A stretch of 64,000 nucleotides of DNA from Exilibacterium sp. (GTDB lineage Bacteria > Pseudomonadota > Gammaproteobacteria > Pseudomonadales > Cellvibrionaceae), in the NCBI GenBank assembly GCA_028280195.1, contig JANQMH010000098.1, positions 62,001 through 126,000 on the forward strand, in the 5' to 3' direction. Of this stretch, positions 25,234 to 33,522 are shown in pieces (position 1 is the stretch's first letter; the number at the start of each line of letters is the position of its first letter). The notes under the pieces were generated by a model, which was not told the DNA's origin, searched no databases, and worked only from the letters and a program-made list of their open reading frames with translations. Position numbers and translations under genes: made by a program.

Positions 25234-25960
25234 TCGCAAGAGATTGGGGATACTTGTACTGAAAGCTGGTAATGTCCCAAATCCTTATCCAATTCGCTAT
25301 GATCTGACATGTTTTGCTGTGAAGCAGTGTGAAATCAGGCATTGAAAAATAAGCGATTAGAGCATCAGTTTTTACCCGCTTTAATCCATCATCTTCGAGC
25401 TTACGATTTTTGCTGCCGATTTGAAAAGTATTGCCAAGTTATCACTGGAGTATCGGCCATTAAACCTCATTGTATAGTTTACCGGTTTTGTCGACTTTCC
25501 TTATTGGAAAGGAGACACTTCGTCGCACGTTTCCAGCACATAGCTCACCAGAGAGTTACTCAAGTAATAGCCGTAATCAAGCAATCGATTTAATAGTGGG
25601 GCTACTGCCGGAATCAGTTTTTTCTGTTTCGCTTTTATGGGCACATAGAGACTGCCGATACAGGGAATGTTTTCACGATTGGCAACAGCACGAACAGCTC
25701 GTTCATCAATCAATGCTGCGGCATCCAACTCCTTAGCCAGGGCTATCGCCTCTGCTTCACCGGGTCTAATATGTTCGCGAGTAGCTCACAAGCACTGCAG
25801 ATCAAATTCAAATGCCACCCGCCCCGCGCACTCTTACCTGCTTAATTTCCGCAAAGAACTGGTACCCATTGCCTTACGCCGGCTTTGGCCTTCATCGCAC
25901 CGGCGGCTGTTCAAAGCCGCCTGATCCGACCTGACATCACAGAGATATCTGAGCGCAACC
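25234..25960. other. Mostly non-coding AT-rich remnant region
   Basis: Apart from the truncated PIN-like frame at 25501-25785, I see no supportable gene in these ~727 bases. Small frames on the plus strand (for example 25342-25593) look like chance: they have no ribosome site and no family resemblance. Composition returns to GC-rich near 25840. Confidence 0.6.
25501..25785 (-). pseudogene. 5'-truncated DUF3368/PIN-like protein
   Basis: The frame reads …EHIRPGEAEAIALAKELDAAALIDERAVRAVA…, then GSLYVPIKAKQKKLIPAVAPLLNRLL (in parts) and YYLSNSLVSYVLE, the typical second half of DUF3368 PIN-like toxin proteins: GEAEAI, a D-D/E-RxAR motif and the G-L-I-P-x-V-x-P-L run. A TGA interrupts the frame just upstream (25786-25788) and the first part of the domain with its first acidic residue is missing. 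Its usual UPF0175 partner is not present. Likely an inactive remnant. Confidence 0.7.
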
Positions 25961-26749
25961 CTAATCCAAAAGATCCGGCTGCTCCGCGGTAATCACACTG
26001 TACAGCGGCTGAAAACTGAACCAGCCGGCCAGCGAACTGCCGACGATTTCGTAGGTTTTCGCCGCGTGATCGGCGTCGATCAGCTTGGGCGTGCCGGCCG
26101 CTTCCGCCAGCAGCTGGGCATGGCAGCAGCGCTCCATGCTGATATACCACCAGGCCGCCGCGTCGACCGTCTCACCTACGGTAAGCAGGCCGTGGTTGCG
26201 CAGGATGCCGGCCTTTTTATTCCCCAGCGCGTCGACGATGCGGTCGCCCTCGGCATTGTCGAGCACGACACCGGTGTAGTCGTCGAACAGGCCGTGGTCC
26301 TGATAAAAAGCGCAGGCGTCCTGGCTGATCGGGTCCAGCAGCCGGCCCAGCGCCGACCAGGCGCGGCCGTAGACTGAATGGGTATGGGCCGCCGCCGTTA
26401 CCTCGGGCCTGGCTTTGTGAATATGGCTGTGAATGGTAAAGGCCGCGCCGTTTAACAGGCCGTTGCCCTCCACCACATCGCCCTTGTCGTTGACCAGCAG
26501 CAGGTCCGACACTTTGATCTGTTTGAATGACACCCCCATGGGGTTAACCCAGAAGTGATCGCTGTGCTCCGGGTCTCTGACAGTGATATGGCCGGCGACG
26601 CCTTCGTCAAAGCCAAACTTGCCGAACAGGCGAAAGGCCGCCGCCAGTCGCTGTTTGCGTTCCAGGCGCTCCTCGGGAATGGGTTTGCTGCTGGAGGGTA
26701 TATCGTCCTCATTGAGATTCATTACGATGGAATTATCGGTATCTGCCAT
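25961..26749 (-). CDS. Class II aldolase/adducin family protein
   Basis: The ATG at 26749 follows GAGGAG six bases upstream. The ~262-residue product has the zinc aldolase pattern: GHITVRDPE, NPMGVSF, HSHIHKARPEVTAAAHTHS (the HxH pair that binds Zn) and LRNHGLLTVGETVDAA with a further histidine. Members cleave phosphorylated sugars (fuculose-1-phosphate, ribulose-5-phosphate epimerase) or act on other hydroxy-carbonyl compounds; this subgroup with adducin-like sequence is often annotated without a substrate. It is divergent from a Crp-type regulator. Confidence 0.88.
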   Translation of the reverse strand: MADTDNSIVMNLNEDDIPSSSKPIPEERLERKQRLAAAFRLFGKFGFDEGVAGHITVRDPEHSDHFWVNPMGVSFKQIKVSDLLLVNDKGDVVEGNGLLNGAAFTIHSHIHKARPEVTAAAHTHSVYGRAWSALGRLLDPISQDACAFYQDHGLFDDYTGVVLDNAEGDRIVDALGNKKAGILRNHGLLTVGETVDAAAWWYISMERCCHAQLLAEAAGTPKLIDADHAAKTYEIVGSSLAGWFSFQPLYSVITAEQPDLLD

Positions 26750-26776
26750 GTCTGCTCTCCTCAATCGTGTTGGGCT

Positions 26777-26799
26777 GCCATTTGCTCGCGCAAGATGGC
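26777..26799. promoter_or_regulatory. Imperfect dyad between aldolase and Crp-type regulator
   Basis: GCCATTTGC (26777-26785) pairs with GCAAGATGGC (26790-26799) apart from one bulged base, over a 4-bp centre. It lies in the 97-bp divergent promoter region and could bind the neighbouring regulator. The evidence is positional only. Confidence 0.35.
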
Positions 26800-26846
26800 T
26801 GACGGTAAGATATGCCTATGTGTACCAGTACTGCGCCCCAGCGCCG

Positions 26847-27431
26847 ATGACCACCGCCATCCATACCACCATCGAGCGGTTTCTGGCCAAATGGGGCCTG
26901 CGGGACCCGCAGATCGTCGCCGCCCTGGCCGACAGTGCCCGGCTGGTCAGTTACGCCAAGTCCGCCACCGTCCTGCGCGCCGGCGATGCCGTTACCCAGA
27001 TGGGTATTATCCGCCGCGGCCTGGTGCGTTACTACTACAGCGACGCCGCTGGTAAATTCTGGAACAAGGCCTTCCACATCGAGAACGATCCGGTTGTCGC
27101 CGCCAGCGCCATACTCACCGACAGCCCCTCGCCGTTTACCATCGAGGCGCTGGAGCCCAGCGAAATCGTGATGTTCCCCGGGGCCCGACTGCTGCAGCTG
27201 GAGGCGGATCTAAGGCCGCTGCACGAACTCACCAGCCGCCTGATCACCCATGCCTTCATCCGCAACGAGCAGCGCGAAGCCATGTTGCTGACCAGTAATG
27301 CCGAGCAGCGTTTCCAGTGGCTGTTGCGCCACGAGTCCCACCTGCTGCGGCGCGTGCCCCAGTTTCACCTGGCGTCCTACATCGGTATCGACGCGGTATC
27401 GCTCTCGCGTATCAAGCGTAAGCTGGAGTAG
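26847..27431 (+). CDS. Crp/Fnr family transcriptional regulator
   Basis: The ~194-residue protein has a cyclic-nucleotide-binding-type sensor domain (RAGDAVTQMGIIRRGLVRYYY; VAASAILTDSPSPFTIEALEPSEI), a dimer helix and a C-terminal helix-turn-helix (HLASYIGIDAVSLSRIKRKL). The Glu and Arg pair that contact cAMP in Crp is not obvious, so it may sense something else or nothing. The ATG at 26847 is chosen because the domain begins right after it; the longer frame upstream overlaps the divergent aldolase gene. It probably regulates the aldolase gene or itself. Confidence 0.85.
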   Translation: MTTAIHTTIERFLAKWGLRDPQIVAALADSARLVSYAKSATVLRAGDAVTQMGIIRRGLVRYYYSDAAGKFWNKAFHIENDPVVAASAILTDSPSPFTIEALEPSEIVMFPGARLLQLEADLRPLHELTSRLITHAFIRNEQREAMLLTSNAEQRFQWLLRHESHLLRRVPQFHLASYIGIDAVSLSRIKRKLE

Positions 27432-27504
27432 CTTAGCGCCGCTGGCGGCCGCGGCATTAACATTTGTTAATGGCAGCCCTATAGGCGCTTGTCTCGGGGC
27501 CGGG

Positions 27505-27945
27505 CTACCACTCGCCGGTATTGGCCATGGACGCCCAGGGCTCCTGCGGCGCCAGCGCCTCACCTTTCTGCAGCAATTCGATGGAGATACCGTCGGGCGA
27601 GCGCACAAACGCCATATGGCCGTCCCGCGGCGGGCGGTTGATGACGACACCGCTGTTCTGCAGCCGTTCGCAGAGGGCGTAGATATCGTCGACGCGGTAG
27701 GCCAGGTGGCCGAAGTTACGCCCGCCGGTGTAGTCCTCCGCGTCCCAGTTATAGGTCAGCTCCACCATCGGCGCGCGCTGTTCGCGCGCGTGTTCGGCGT
27801 CGCCGGGCGCCGCCAGAAATACCAGCGTAAAGCGGCCGCGCTCATGGTCGTAGCGGTTGATTTCCACCAGCCCGAGCTGGCGGCAATAGAAGTCCAGTGA
27901 CTTTTCCAGATCTCTTACCCGCACCATGGTGTGAAGGTACTGCAT
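27505..27945 (-). CDS. gloA: Glyoxalase I-like lyase
   Basis: This VOC protein of 146 residues matches lactoylglutathione lyase: H5 ([17 protein letters not shown]), Glu in MVELTYNW, His in [12 protein letters not shown] and Glu in ISIELLQKG, the four metal ligands in order. GloA converts the methylglyoxal-glutathione adduct to lactoylglutathione in the cytosol. GAGGAA precedes the ATG. It converges on the Crp-type gene. The extra C-terminal tail ([12 protein letters not shown]) is also common in GloA. Confidence 0.85.
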   Translation of the reverse strand: MQYLHTMVRVRDLEKSLDFYCRQLGLVEINRYDHERGRFTLVFLAAPGDAEHAREQRAPMVELTYNWDAEDYTGGRNFGHLAYRVDDIYALCERLQNSGVVINRPPRDGHMAFVRSPDGISIELLQKGEALAPQEPWASMANTGEW

Positions 27946-27993
27946 AGCAGGTTCCTCAGTGTGTATGGTAAAGCCCGGATCGCCGGGCAGGCG

Positions 27994-28518
27994 CTATTGC
28001 TCGGTATTTAACAGCGACATCAGGCGCCGGGTTTCACTGGCGTCGAGCTGACCCCGCGCCAGCTTTTTCTCGATCCCCGGCCCTATAACCGGCCTTACCG
28101 CACGCGCTTCCAGCGCCTCGCCGCACTCGGAGCAGCTGAGCACACTATGCATTATCTGACCACAAAGGCTGTGCCGGTGCTGAATCGGTGCACCGTCGCC
28201 GTCATCCAGCCACTTGTCCCCCCAGTGGGCCAATGTCAGTATCACCGGGTAGAGTTCGCGCCCCATATCGGTAAGGCGGTATTCGTGACGCAGCGGCTTT
28301 TGCCGATAGGGCACTTTGGTTAATACGCCGTGCTGCACCAGGCGGTTGAGGCGGTCGGACAGGCGGTGGCGGGTGATACCGAGGCTCTTTTGGAAGACAT
28401 CGAAGCGGCGCACGCCCAGAAAGCAGTCGCGTATCACCAGCAGTGTCCAGCGATCTCCCAGCACTGCCAGGGCACGGGATACCGAGCAGACCTGGCTGTC
28501 AATTTCACTCCAACGCAT
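27994..28518 (-). CDS. HxlR family transcriptional regulator
   Basis: This 174-residue winged-helix regulator shows the HxlR core CSVSRALAVLGDRWTLLVIRD…RFDVFQKSLGITRHRLSDRLNRLV and KPLRHEYRLTDMGREL. A C-terminal extension has a CSECGE pair that may bind a metal. HxlR proteins act as dimers on divergent promoters; the SDR gene starts 160 bp away on the other strand and is the likely target. The inducer is unknown. Confidence 0.9.
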   Translation of the reverse strand: MRWSEIDSQVCSVSRALAVLGDRWTLLVIRDCFLGVRRFDVFQKSLGITRHRLSDRLNRLVQHGVLTKVPYRQKPLRHEYRLTDMGRELYPVILTLAHWGDKWLDDGDGAPIQHRHSLCGQIMHSVLSCSECGEALEARAVRPVIGPGIEKKLARGQLDASETRRLMSLLNTEQ

Positions 28519-28648
28519 AGATTTCTCATGGTGATTTATCAGCGCCTGCGCCCGTCGTTCGCGCAGCGGCCAATTATAACTTTACAAGTTCCCGTTTGAT
28601 ACTTATGCTGGGTTCCAAATTGACACTGTCAAAATGCAACTCAAGGTC

Positions 28649-28662
28649 TGTATCCGCATACA
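28649..28662. promoter_or_regulatory. Dyad just upstream of the SDR start
   Basis: TGTAT-CCGC-ATACA is a perfect inverted repeat ending 16 bases before the SDR ATG, upstream of its GAGG ribosome site. It could be an operator for the divergent HxlR regulator or for the GntR regulator encoded downstream in the same direction. Confidence 0.4.
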
Positions 28663-28678
28663 GCAAGCGAGGCCAGCC

Positions 28679-29410
28679 ATGTCAGAGCAACCTGCCGCAG
28701 CACTGATTGTCGGCGCCGGCGATGCCATCGGCGCCGCCATCGCCCGCAAGTTCGCCGGCGCCGGCTACAGCACCTGCATGGCGCGCCGCAACGCCGGCAA
28801 ATTGCAAGCCCTCGTCGATGAGCTGGAGGGCCGGGGTATGCGGGCCCACGCCTTCAGCTGTGATGCGCGCAGGGAGGAGCAGGTCGAAGCGCTGTTTGCC
28901 GATATCGAAAAGCGCATCGGCAACCTCGAGGTGGTGGTGTTCAATATCGGCGCCAACGTACCGATGGGCATTCTGGACACCCCCAGCCGCAAATTTTTCA
29001 AGATCTGGGAAATGGCCTGCTTTGCCGGCTTTCTCACCGGCCGCGAGGCGGCCCGCTATATGACTCCCCGCCGCCGCGGCAGCATAATCTTCACTGGCGC
29101 CACTGCCAGTGTCAAAGGCTCGGCCGGTTTTGCCGCCTTTGCCAGCGCCAAGCACGGCCTGCGCGCGCTGGCCCAGAGCATGGCGCGCGAGCTGGGGCCG
29201 CAGAATATTCATGTCGCCCACGTGGTTATCGATGCGGCGGTGGACACTGCCTGGATACGGGAGAATCACCCCGCCTACAGCGAACTGGCCGCCAACGACG
29301 GGGTGATGCGACCGGAGGATCTGGCGGATAACTATCTGCTGCTGCACCGCCAGCCGCGCAGCGCCTGGACCTTTGAACTCGACTGCCGCCCCTGGGTGGA
29401 AAAATGGTGA
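28679..29410 (+). CDS. Short-chain dehydrogenase/reductase-like protein lacking the catalytic Tyr
   Basis: The Rossmann fold is clear: ALIVGAGDAIGAAIARKFA at the N terminus, CDAR and NIGANV in the middle. The active-site region reads FTGATASVKGSAGFAAFASAKHGLRAL: the serine and lysine of the S-Y-K triad are present but the tyrosine position is Phe (F-A-S-A-K). Related proteins with this Phe exist, so activity may differ from a standard dehydrogenase. ATG 28679 has GAGG upstream; an upstream ATG at 28634 lacks one. The gene is followed by a DsbA-fold gene and the GntR/HutC gene in the same direction. Confidence 0.85.
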   Translation: MSEQPAAALIVGAGDAIGAAIARKFAGAGYSTCMARRNAGKLQALVDELEGRGMRAHAFSCDARREEQVEALFADIEKRIGNLEVVVFNIGANVPMGILDTPSRKFFKIWEMACFAGFLTGREAARYMTPRRRGSIIFTGATASVKGSAGFAAFASAKHGLRALAQSMARELGPQNIHVAHVVIDAAVDTAWIRENHPAYSELAANDGVMRPEDLADNYLLLHRQPRSAWTFELDCRPWVEKW

Positions 29411-29429
29411 GCTACCTGAGGAACCGCCT

Positions 29430-30059
29430 ATGTCCAAACAAAATCCTGCGCCTGTTGAAGTGGACTTTTACTTCGACTTCGCCAGCCCCAATGTCTATAT
29501 GGCCTATCGGCTGGTGCCACAGATCGAAGCGCGCACCGGGCTGACATTCAACCCCATTCCGGTACTGCTGGGCGGTATCTTCAAAGCCACCGGCAACCGC
29601 TCGCCGATGGAGACCTTTGCCGGCGTCAAGAATAAACTCGAATATGAATACCTGGAGATGGAACGCTTTGTCGCCAGGCACCAGCTCAGCGAGTTTACCT
29701 TCAACAGCCATTTCCCGATGAACAGCCTGCAGCTTATGCGCGGGGCCTGCGCCGCGCAGCAGCAGGGTTTGCTGCCGGCCTATATGGCGGCAGTGTTCCG
29801 CTGTATGTGGGAAGAGTCGCGCAAAATGGACGACCCCGAAGTGATGCAAACAGCGCTGAACGAGGCCGGGCTGGACGGCGAGAGCATTGTGCGGCGTATC
29901 GGCGAGGCCGATGTCAAACAGGCCCTGATCGACAATACCTCGCAGGCGGTGGCGCGGGGCGCATTCGGCGTGCCGACTTTTTTCGTCAACAATGAGATTT
30001 ATTTCGGCAAGGACCGGCTGGGGCTGCTGGAGGAAAGAATCGTGGCGCTGCAGGGCTGA
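29430..30059 (+). CDS. DsbA-fold 2-hydroxychromene-2-carboxylate isomerase-like protein
   Basis: This ~209-residue protein has the thioredoxin-like HCCA isomerase pattern: VDFYFDFASPNVYMAYRLVPQIEAR at the start, FKATGNRSPMETFAGVKN, and the cis-proline region GVPTFFVNNEIYFGKDRL. The N-terminal Cys pair of DsbA is replaced by ASPN, typical of glutathione-S-transferase kappa/HCCA isomerases that act on aromatic breakdown products. GAGGAA lies 8 bases before the ATG. It starts 19 bp after the SDR stop, so the two are likely co-expressed. Function in hut metabolism is not apparent. Confidence 0.88.
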   Translation: MSKQNPAPVEVDFYFDFASPNVYMAYRLVPQIEARTGLTFNPIPVLLGGIFKATGNRSPMETFAGVKNKLEYEYLEMERFVARHQLSEFTFNSHFPMNSLQLMRGACAAQQQGLLPAYMAAVFRCMWEESRKMDDPEVMQTALNEAGLDGESIVRRIGEADVKQALIDNTSQAVARGAFGVPTFFVNNEIYFGKDRLGLLEERIVALQG

Positions 30060-30131
30060 GCGGCGCCACCCGCCCCCTTGATCCGCCTGCGCAAAGCCGA
30101 TACCGTTGGCCTGTCACCAGGCCGATGCAGC

Positions 30132-30872
30132 ATGTCGATGAAATCTCCCGCCCGCGCGCGCAAATCCAAGCCGCAGAGCACCTATGAACGCATTCGCCGC
30201 GATATAGAACGCAATATACTGTCGGGAAAATGGTCCCCCGGCACCAAGATTCCATTCGAGCACGAATTGATGCAGCAGTACGGCTGCTCGCGCATGACCG
30301 TCAACAAGGCCATGGTATCACTGGTCGACAACGGCCTGATCACCCGCCGCCGGCGCGCCGGCTCCTTCGTTGCCGAGCCGGTGTTACAAAACCCGATCAT
30401 GGAAATCCACGACTTCGCGCGCGAGCCCGCCGCCGCCGACTACCACTACAAATTGCTGTCGCGCAAACCCGGCCGCCTCACCGCCGCGCAGGCCAGGTCC
30501 ATGGGTCTGCCGGCCAACCGCGCCGCCGTGCTCAACACCGAGTGCCTGCATTCAGTCGGCGGCAGACCGCTGGCGCTGGAGCGGCGCAGTATTTTTCTCG
30601 ACGCCGTCGCCGCTGCCGCGGCACAGTCCTTTGAGCATGTCCCGCCGGGCACCTGGTTGCTGCAGCACGTTGCCTGGACCGACGCCGAGCACACCATTTC
30701 GGCCAGCGCCGCCGATACGGCACTGGCGCAGCTGCTGCAGCTGGAGACCGGTAAGCCCTGCCTGGTGCTGGAGCGCAAAACCTGGCGCGCCGGCGAGATA
30801 ATCACCTGTGTGTGCCTGATTTATCCGGCCGACCGCTACAAATTCCACGGCCACTTCACGCCCGGCAATTGA
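30132..30872 (+). CDS. hutC: GntR family histidine-utilisation repressor
   Basis: The ~246-residue protein has an N-terminal GntR winged helix (TYERIRRDIERNILSGKWSPGTKIPFEHELMQQYGCSRMTVNKAM, shown here for its SGKWSPGTKIP and SRMTVNKAM core) and a C-terminal UTRA/HutC ligand domain. HutC represses hut genes and is released by urocanate in characterised species. It lies next to hutF and a GTATATAC site matching the HutC-subfamily consensus is found between hutF and hutI. ATG at 30132 is chosen over upstream non-ATG starts; ribosome site is weak. Its stop is 2 bp from the convergent hutF stop. Confidence 0.9.
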   Translation: MSMKSPARARKSKPQSTYERIRRDIERNILSGKWSPGTKIPFEHELMQQYGCSRMTVNKAMVSLVDNGLITRRRRAGSFVAEPVLQNPIMEIHDFAREPAAADYHYKLLSRKPGRLTAAQARSMGLPANRAAVLNTECLHSVGGRPLALERRSIFLDAVAAAAAQSFEHVPPGTWLLQHVAWTDAEHTISASAADTALAQLLQLETGKPCLVLERKTWRAGEIITCVCLIYPADRYKFHGHFTPGN

Positions 30873-30874
30873 GG

Positions 30875-32245
30875 CTATAGATCCCTGCGCAGCCGGCGCA
30901 TGGTGGCGGCAAAGCGCGCGCCGATCTGCTCGCGGCGGATATGCCGGCCGTTTTCAACCACATGCCGTCCCGCAGACCAGGTATCCGTCACCAGGCGATC
31001 GTCGCCGGCGAAAATCCACGCATCCAGCAAGGCGTCCCCCTGCAAACCCTCCAGCAGCTGGCTGCCGTCATCCAGCGCCACCAGGTCGGCAACGGCGCCG
31101 ACTGCAATGGCACCGGCATTGCGCGCCAGCGCCTGGGCCCCGCCTGCCAGGGCCTGCTGGTAGAGAAAACGCCCGCAGGAGTGGCCGCCGCCGGCCAGTA
31201 CCAGGCGCTGCTGGTGGCGCAGCCGCTGCGAGTACTCGAGGCTGCGCAGCTCTTCGGCCAGGGAAATGCGCACATTGGCGTCCGAGCCGATGGCCAGGCG
31301 GCCGCCGGCTGCACTGAAACGGGCGGCGGCAAAAATACCGTCACCGAGATTGGCCTCGGTTATCGGGCAAACGCCGACCACACTTTTGCGCGCGGCAATG
31401 GCGCTCACCTCGTCGGCGCTGGCATGGGTTGCGTGAACCAGACACCAGCGCGCATCGACGGCGCAGTGATCGAGCAGCCAGCGCAGCGGTCGCGCGCCCA
31501 GCACCTGCTGTACTGCGCTGACTTCGGCCACCTGCTCGGCAATGTGAATATGGATCGGCGCCCCCGCGCTCAATTGTTCGACAAACGCCAGGCCCTCGGC
31601 GGTAACGGCGCGCAGTGAGTGGGGCGCAACGCCCAGGCGATAATCGGCGGGGCAGTGCGCCATCGCCTGACGCATGTCCTGGTAGAGGCGGGCAAAGCGA
31701 TCCACATCGCAGCCGAAGCGCAGTTGCGCAGCCTGCAGCGGGCGGTCGTCCAGCCCGCCGCGCATATACAGCACCGGCAGGTGGGTATAACCGATGCCGG
31801 TTTCGCCGGCGGCGCTGAGCAGGCGCAGTGTCAGTTCCGCCGGCTGGGCGTAGGGCACGCCGCCGGCCTGGTGGTGAACATAGTGAAACTCGCCGACCGC
31901 GGCAAAACCCGCCTCGAGCGTCTGCATTTGCACCTGGGCGGCAATGGCTTCGATATCGGCGGGCCCGAGACGCTCCAGGAAAGCGTACATAAACCGGCGC
32001 CAGCTCCAGAAGTCATCCGTTTCAGCGCCGCCGCGGGCCTCCCCCAGGCCGGCGATGGCGCGCTGAAAACTGTGGCAGTGAACATTGCCCGCGGCCGGCA
32101 GCAGTACGCCCACCGTCTTGTCGGCGCTGCGGCCATTGGCAGTGCGCACAGACCGGATAATCCCGGCTTTATCGATCACCACCCGCGCATTGCGCCGCCA
32201 GCCGGCCGCCGTCAACAGATGCCTGGCGAAAACAACCTGGTTCAT
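30875..32245 (-). CDS. hutF: Formimidoylglutamate deiminase
   Basis: This amidohydrolase of 456 residues converts N-formimino-glutamate to N-formylglutamate and ammonia, the fourth step of the five-step histidine route. Metal-site signatures are present: GNVHCHSFQRAIAGL, PHSLRAV, HIHIAEQ and GSDANVRISLAEELRSLE. Length and motifs fit HutF. It is the only minus-strand hut gene, divergent from hutI, with a shared 68-bp control region that holds a HutC-type operator. Confidence 0.93.
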   Translation of the reverse strand: MNQVVFARHLLTAAGWRRNARVVIDKAGIIRSVRTANGRSADKTVGVLLPAAGNVHCHSFQRAIAGLGEARGGAETDDFWSWRRFMYAFLERLGPADIEAIAAQVQMQTLEAGFAAVGEFHYVHHQAGGVPYAQPAELTLRLLSAAGETGIGYTHLPVLYMRGGLDDRPLQAAQLRFGCDVDRFARLYQDMRQAMAHCPADYRLGVAPHSLRAVTAEGLAFVEQLSAGAPIHIHIAEQVAEVSAVQQVLGARPLRWLLDHCAVDARWCLVHATHASADEVSAIAARKSVVGVCPITEANLGDGIFAAARFSAAGGRLAIGSDANVRISLAEELRSLEYSQRLRHQQRLVLAGGGHSCGRFLYQQALAGGAQALARNAGAIAVGAVADLVALDDGSQLLEGLQGDALLDAWIFAGDDRLVTDTWSAGRHVVENGRHIRREQIGARFAATMRRLRRDL

Positions 32246-32270
32246 ATGGCTTGCGCTTTATTTTAAATAA

Positions 32271-32278
32271 GTATATAC
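32271..32278. promoter_or_regulatory. HutC-type operator
   Basis: GTATATAC is an exact palindrome and an exact match to the GT-N-TA-N-AC consensus of the HutC subfamily of GntR regulators. It lies between the divergent hutF and hutI genes, 26 bp from the hutF start and 36 bp before the hutI start, and hutC is two genes away. Confidence 0.7.
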
Positions 32279-32313
32279 ATAATAATGTTGCATTTTTGAG
32301 GTATCAAGGGCCC

Positions 32314-33522
32314 ATGTCCCGCCGCCTTTTTAATGACTGCACCCTCGCCACCATGCTGCCGGGTTCCCCTTACGGACTTTGTCACAAGGCCGCCTTCGTG
32401 ATTGAAAACGGCTATATCACCTGGGCCGGCCCGGAAACGGCACTACCGCGCGAATTTTTCCCCACTGCCGCCGAATCCCTGCAGGGTCGCCTGGTAACAC
32501 CGGCGCTGATCGACTGCCATACCCACCTGGTTTACGGCGGCAACCGCGCGCGCGAGTTCGAGATGCGCCTGGAGGGCGCCAGCTATGAGGCCATCGCCCG
32601 CAGTGGCGGCGGTATCAATGCCACCGTGGCGGCTACCCGCGATAGCGGCGATGAGGATCTTGTCGCCCAGTCACTGGCGCGCCTCGACCATCTCATCGCC
32701 GAAGGCGTTGCGGTGGTGGAAATAAAATCCGGCTATGGTTTGACTGTCGATGCGGAGCTGCGCCTGCTGCGCATCGCCCGCAGACTCGGGCAGTTGCGGT
32801 CGGTCAAAATCGTCAAGACCTGGCTCGCCGCCCATGCCGTGCCGCGCGACTTTGACGCCGGCGCCGATGCCTATATCGATACCGTGGTCATTCCCGGGCT
32901 GCAGCGGGCCGCGGCTGAAAACCTGGTCGACGCCGTCGACGGTTTCTGCGAGACCATCGCCTTCACACCGGCACAGATCGCCCGGGTGTTCGAGGCGGCA
33001 AGGCGCCTGAATATACCGGTAAAGCTGCATGCAGAGCAGTTATCGGATCAGCGGGGCGCAGTGCTGGCGGCCAGCTACGGCGCCCTGTCCGCCGACCACC
33101 TGGAGTATCTGGCGCCGCGGGATGTGCCGGCGCTGGCCCGCGCCGGCACCGTGGCGGTGTTGCTGCCGGGTGCCTTCTATACCCTGGGTGGAACCCGGCC
33201 GCCGCCGATTGCCGCACTGCGCGAGGCCGGCGTGGCAATGGCGGTGGCGACCGATTGCAACCCCGGCAGCTCGCCGCTGTTTTCCATTCTGACGGCCATG
33301 AATATGGCCTGTACGCTGTTCAAACTGACGCCGCAGGAGGCCCTGGCCGGCACCACCCGCGCCGCCGCCGCCGCGCTGGGGCTGCAGCGGGAATTTGGCA
33401 GCATAGCGCCGGGCGCGCGCGCCGAACTCGCCGTCTGGGATATCGAACACCCGGCGCAGCTCAGTTATGCCATCGGCGCGGCGCCCCTGTCACGCCGGCT
33501 GTCGGCAGGGGGCAGCCGGTGA
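32314..33522 (+). CDS. hutI: Imidazolonepropionase
   Basis: The ~402-residue amidohydrolase opens the imidazolone ring to formiminoglutamate (third step of histidine breakdown). The metal motif [31 protein letters not shown] and [13 protein letters not shown] are characteristic. ATG 32314 is preceded by AAGGG; the frame extends upstream without a better start. Its stop overlaps the hutH start (GTGA). Confidence 0.95.
   Translation: MSRRLFNDCTLATMLPGSPYGLCHKAAFVIENGYITWAGPETALPREFFPTAAESLQGRLVTPALIDCHTHLVYGGNRAREFEMRLEGASYEAIARSGGGINATVAATRDSGDEDLVAQSLARLDHLIAEGVAVVEIKSGYGLTVDAELRLLRIARRLGQLRSVKIVKTWLAAHAVPRDFDAGADAYIDTVVIPGLQRAAAENLVDAVDGFCETIAFTPAQIARVFEAARRLNIPVKLHAEQLSDQRGAVLAASYGALSADHLEYLAPRDVPALARAGTVAVLLPGAFYTLGGTRPPPIAALREAGVAMAVATDCNPGSSPLFSILTAMNMACTLFKLTPQEALAGTTRAAAAALGLQREFGSIAPGARAELAVWDIEHPAQLSYAIGAAPLSRRLSAGGSR

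Larger units (their letters stand above)
23207..25960. mobile_element. AT-rich islet with AbiE system and gene fragments (degraded island)
   Basis: Base composition drops sharply between the LysE gene and the aldolase gene. The stretch holds an orphan tRNA 3' end, an intact AbiEi/AbiEii pair, a 5'-truncated PIN-like gene and a start-less minus-strand frame. No integrase or transposase is recognisable, so the limits are approximate and mobility is inferred from composition and the att-like site. Confidence 0.5.

Noticed and set aside
25342-25593. Plus-strand frame of 83 codons after AbiEii
   Set aside because: No family resemblance or ribosome site; it partly overlaps the DUF3368-like remnant on the other strand.
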